A stretch of 6,352 nt of DNA from JAVBNO01 sp031551485 (lineage in GTDB: Bacteria; Bacillota; Clostridia; Oscillospirales; Ruminococcaceae), in NCBI GenBank assembly GCA_031551485.1, contig JAVBNO010000088.1, positions 1 to 6,352 on the forward strand, in the 5' to 3' direction. The notes beneath the pieces were generated by a model. That model saw nothing but the letters and a program-made list of their open reading frames with translations. It did no database searches and had not been told where the DNA came from. Each line of letters starts with the position of its first letter. Position 1 is the stretch's first letter. Of the stretch, positions 6,216 through 6,352 are shown in pieces. The position numbers and the translations under genes were made by a program.

Positions 6216-6352
6216 AATACAGAACCAAAACCCGTCCCCCCCCCCAAAGCCCACGCGTTTCCCGCGCACCTAGGCCCTCGCCCTATGGTTGGGGGGGGGG
6301 GCAAACCATGGGGTTTCCCCAAAAAATGTTTTTGCATACTTTTTGCGCCAAA
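6210..6352 (+). repeat. Array 3: start of a third repeat array, cut by the window edge
   Basis: From CACCCCAATACAG the sequence follows array 1 unit 2 (from 408): the AACCAAAACCC segment, the C-rich block with CCCACGCGTTTCC and GCGCACC, the G-rich block, the first inverted repeat in altered form (GGGGCAAACC... GGTTTCCCC, with an extra C and a T-to-G change in the loop), and the start of the second at 6335. Orientation is the same as in arrays 1 and 2. Two homopolymers, ten C (6236-6245) and eleven G (6291-6301), are longer than in other units. Confidence 0.88.

Overview
The window looks like chromosomal DNA of a fairly GC-rich member of the Clostridia/Firmicutes, possibly an Oscillospiraceae-type gut anaerobe. 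This is inferred from strong GGAGG-type ribosome binding sites, a DUF1015 protein next to a class I aminotransferase, and a lipoprotein polysaccharide deacetylase. The species cannot be named from the sequence.

Layout: 1-706 is a non-coding tandem array with an exact 247-bp period (array 1, open at the left window edge). 771-1742 is a PiT-family phosphate transporter. 1743-1896 is an AT-richer gap without a gene. 1897-2430 is a second array of the same family (array 2), which contains an internal 107-bp tandem repeat. 2433-2474 is a strong intrinsic terminator and 2476-2505 a near-consensus promoter. 2540-3814 is a DUF1015 protein and 3855-5024 a class I/II PLP aminotransferase; these two look like an operon. 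5127-6026 is a secreted lipoprotein polysaccharide deacetylase, closed by a perfect hairpin terminator at 6041-6069. 6101-6217 is an inverted, diverged copy of the end of the phosphate transporter gene plus its downstream DNA. From 6210 to the right edge a third array begins.

The four genes are ordinary in themselves: phosphate uptake, an uncharacterised protein paired with an amino-acid transaminase, and peptidoglycan or polysaccharide de-N-acetylation at the cell surface. The unusual content is the repeat family. Its units carry two conserved perfect inverted repeats and a GTCGC/GCGAC stem, the arrays share a common right-hand boundary, and they all lie in the same orientation. They bracket the transporter gene, and one of them is fused to a fragment of a second transporter copy at an 8-bp microhomology. 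Function is unknown. The sequence supports a structured, repeatedly duplicated intergenic element that takes part in rearrangement, but does not show a recombinase, a CRISPR array or any other recognisable system.
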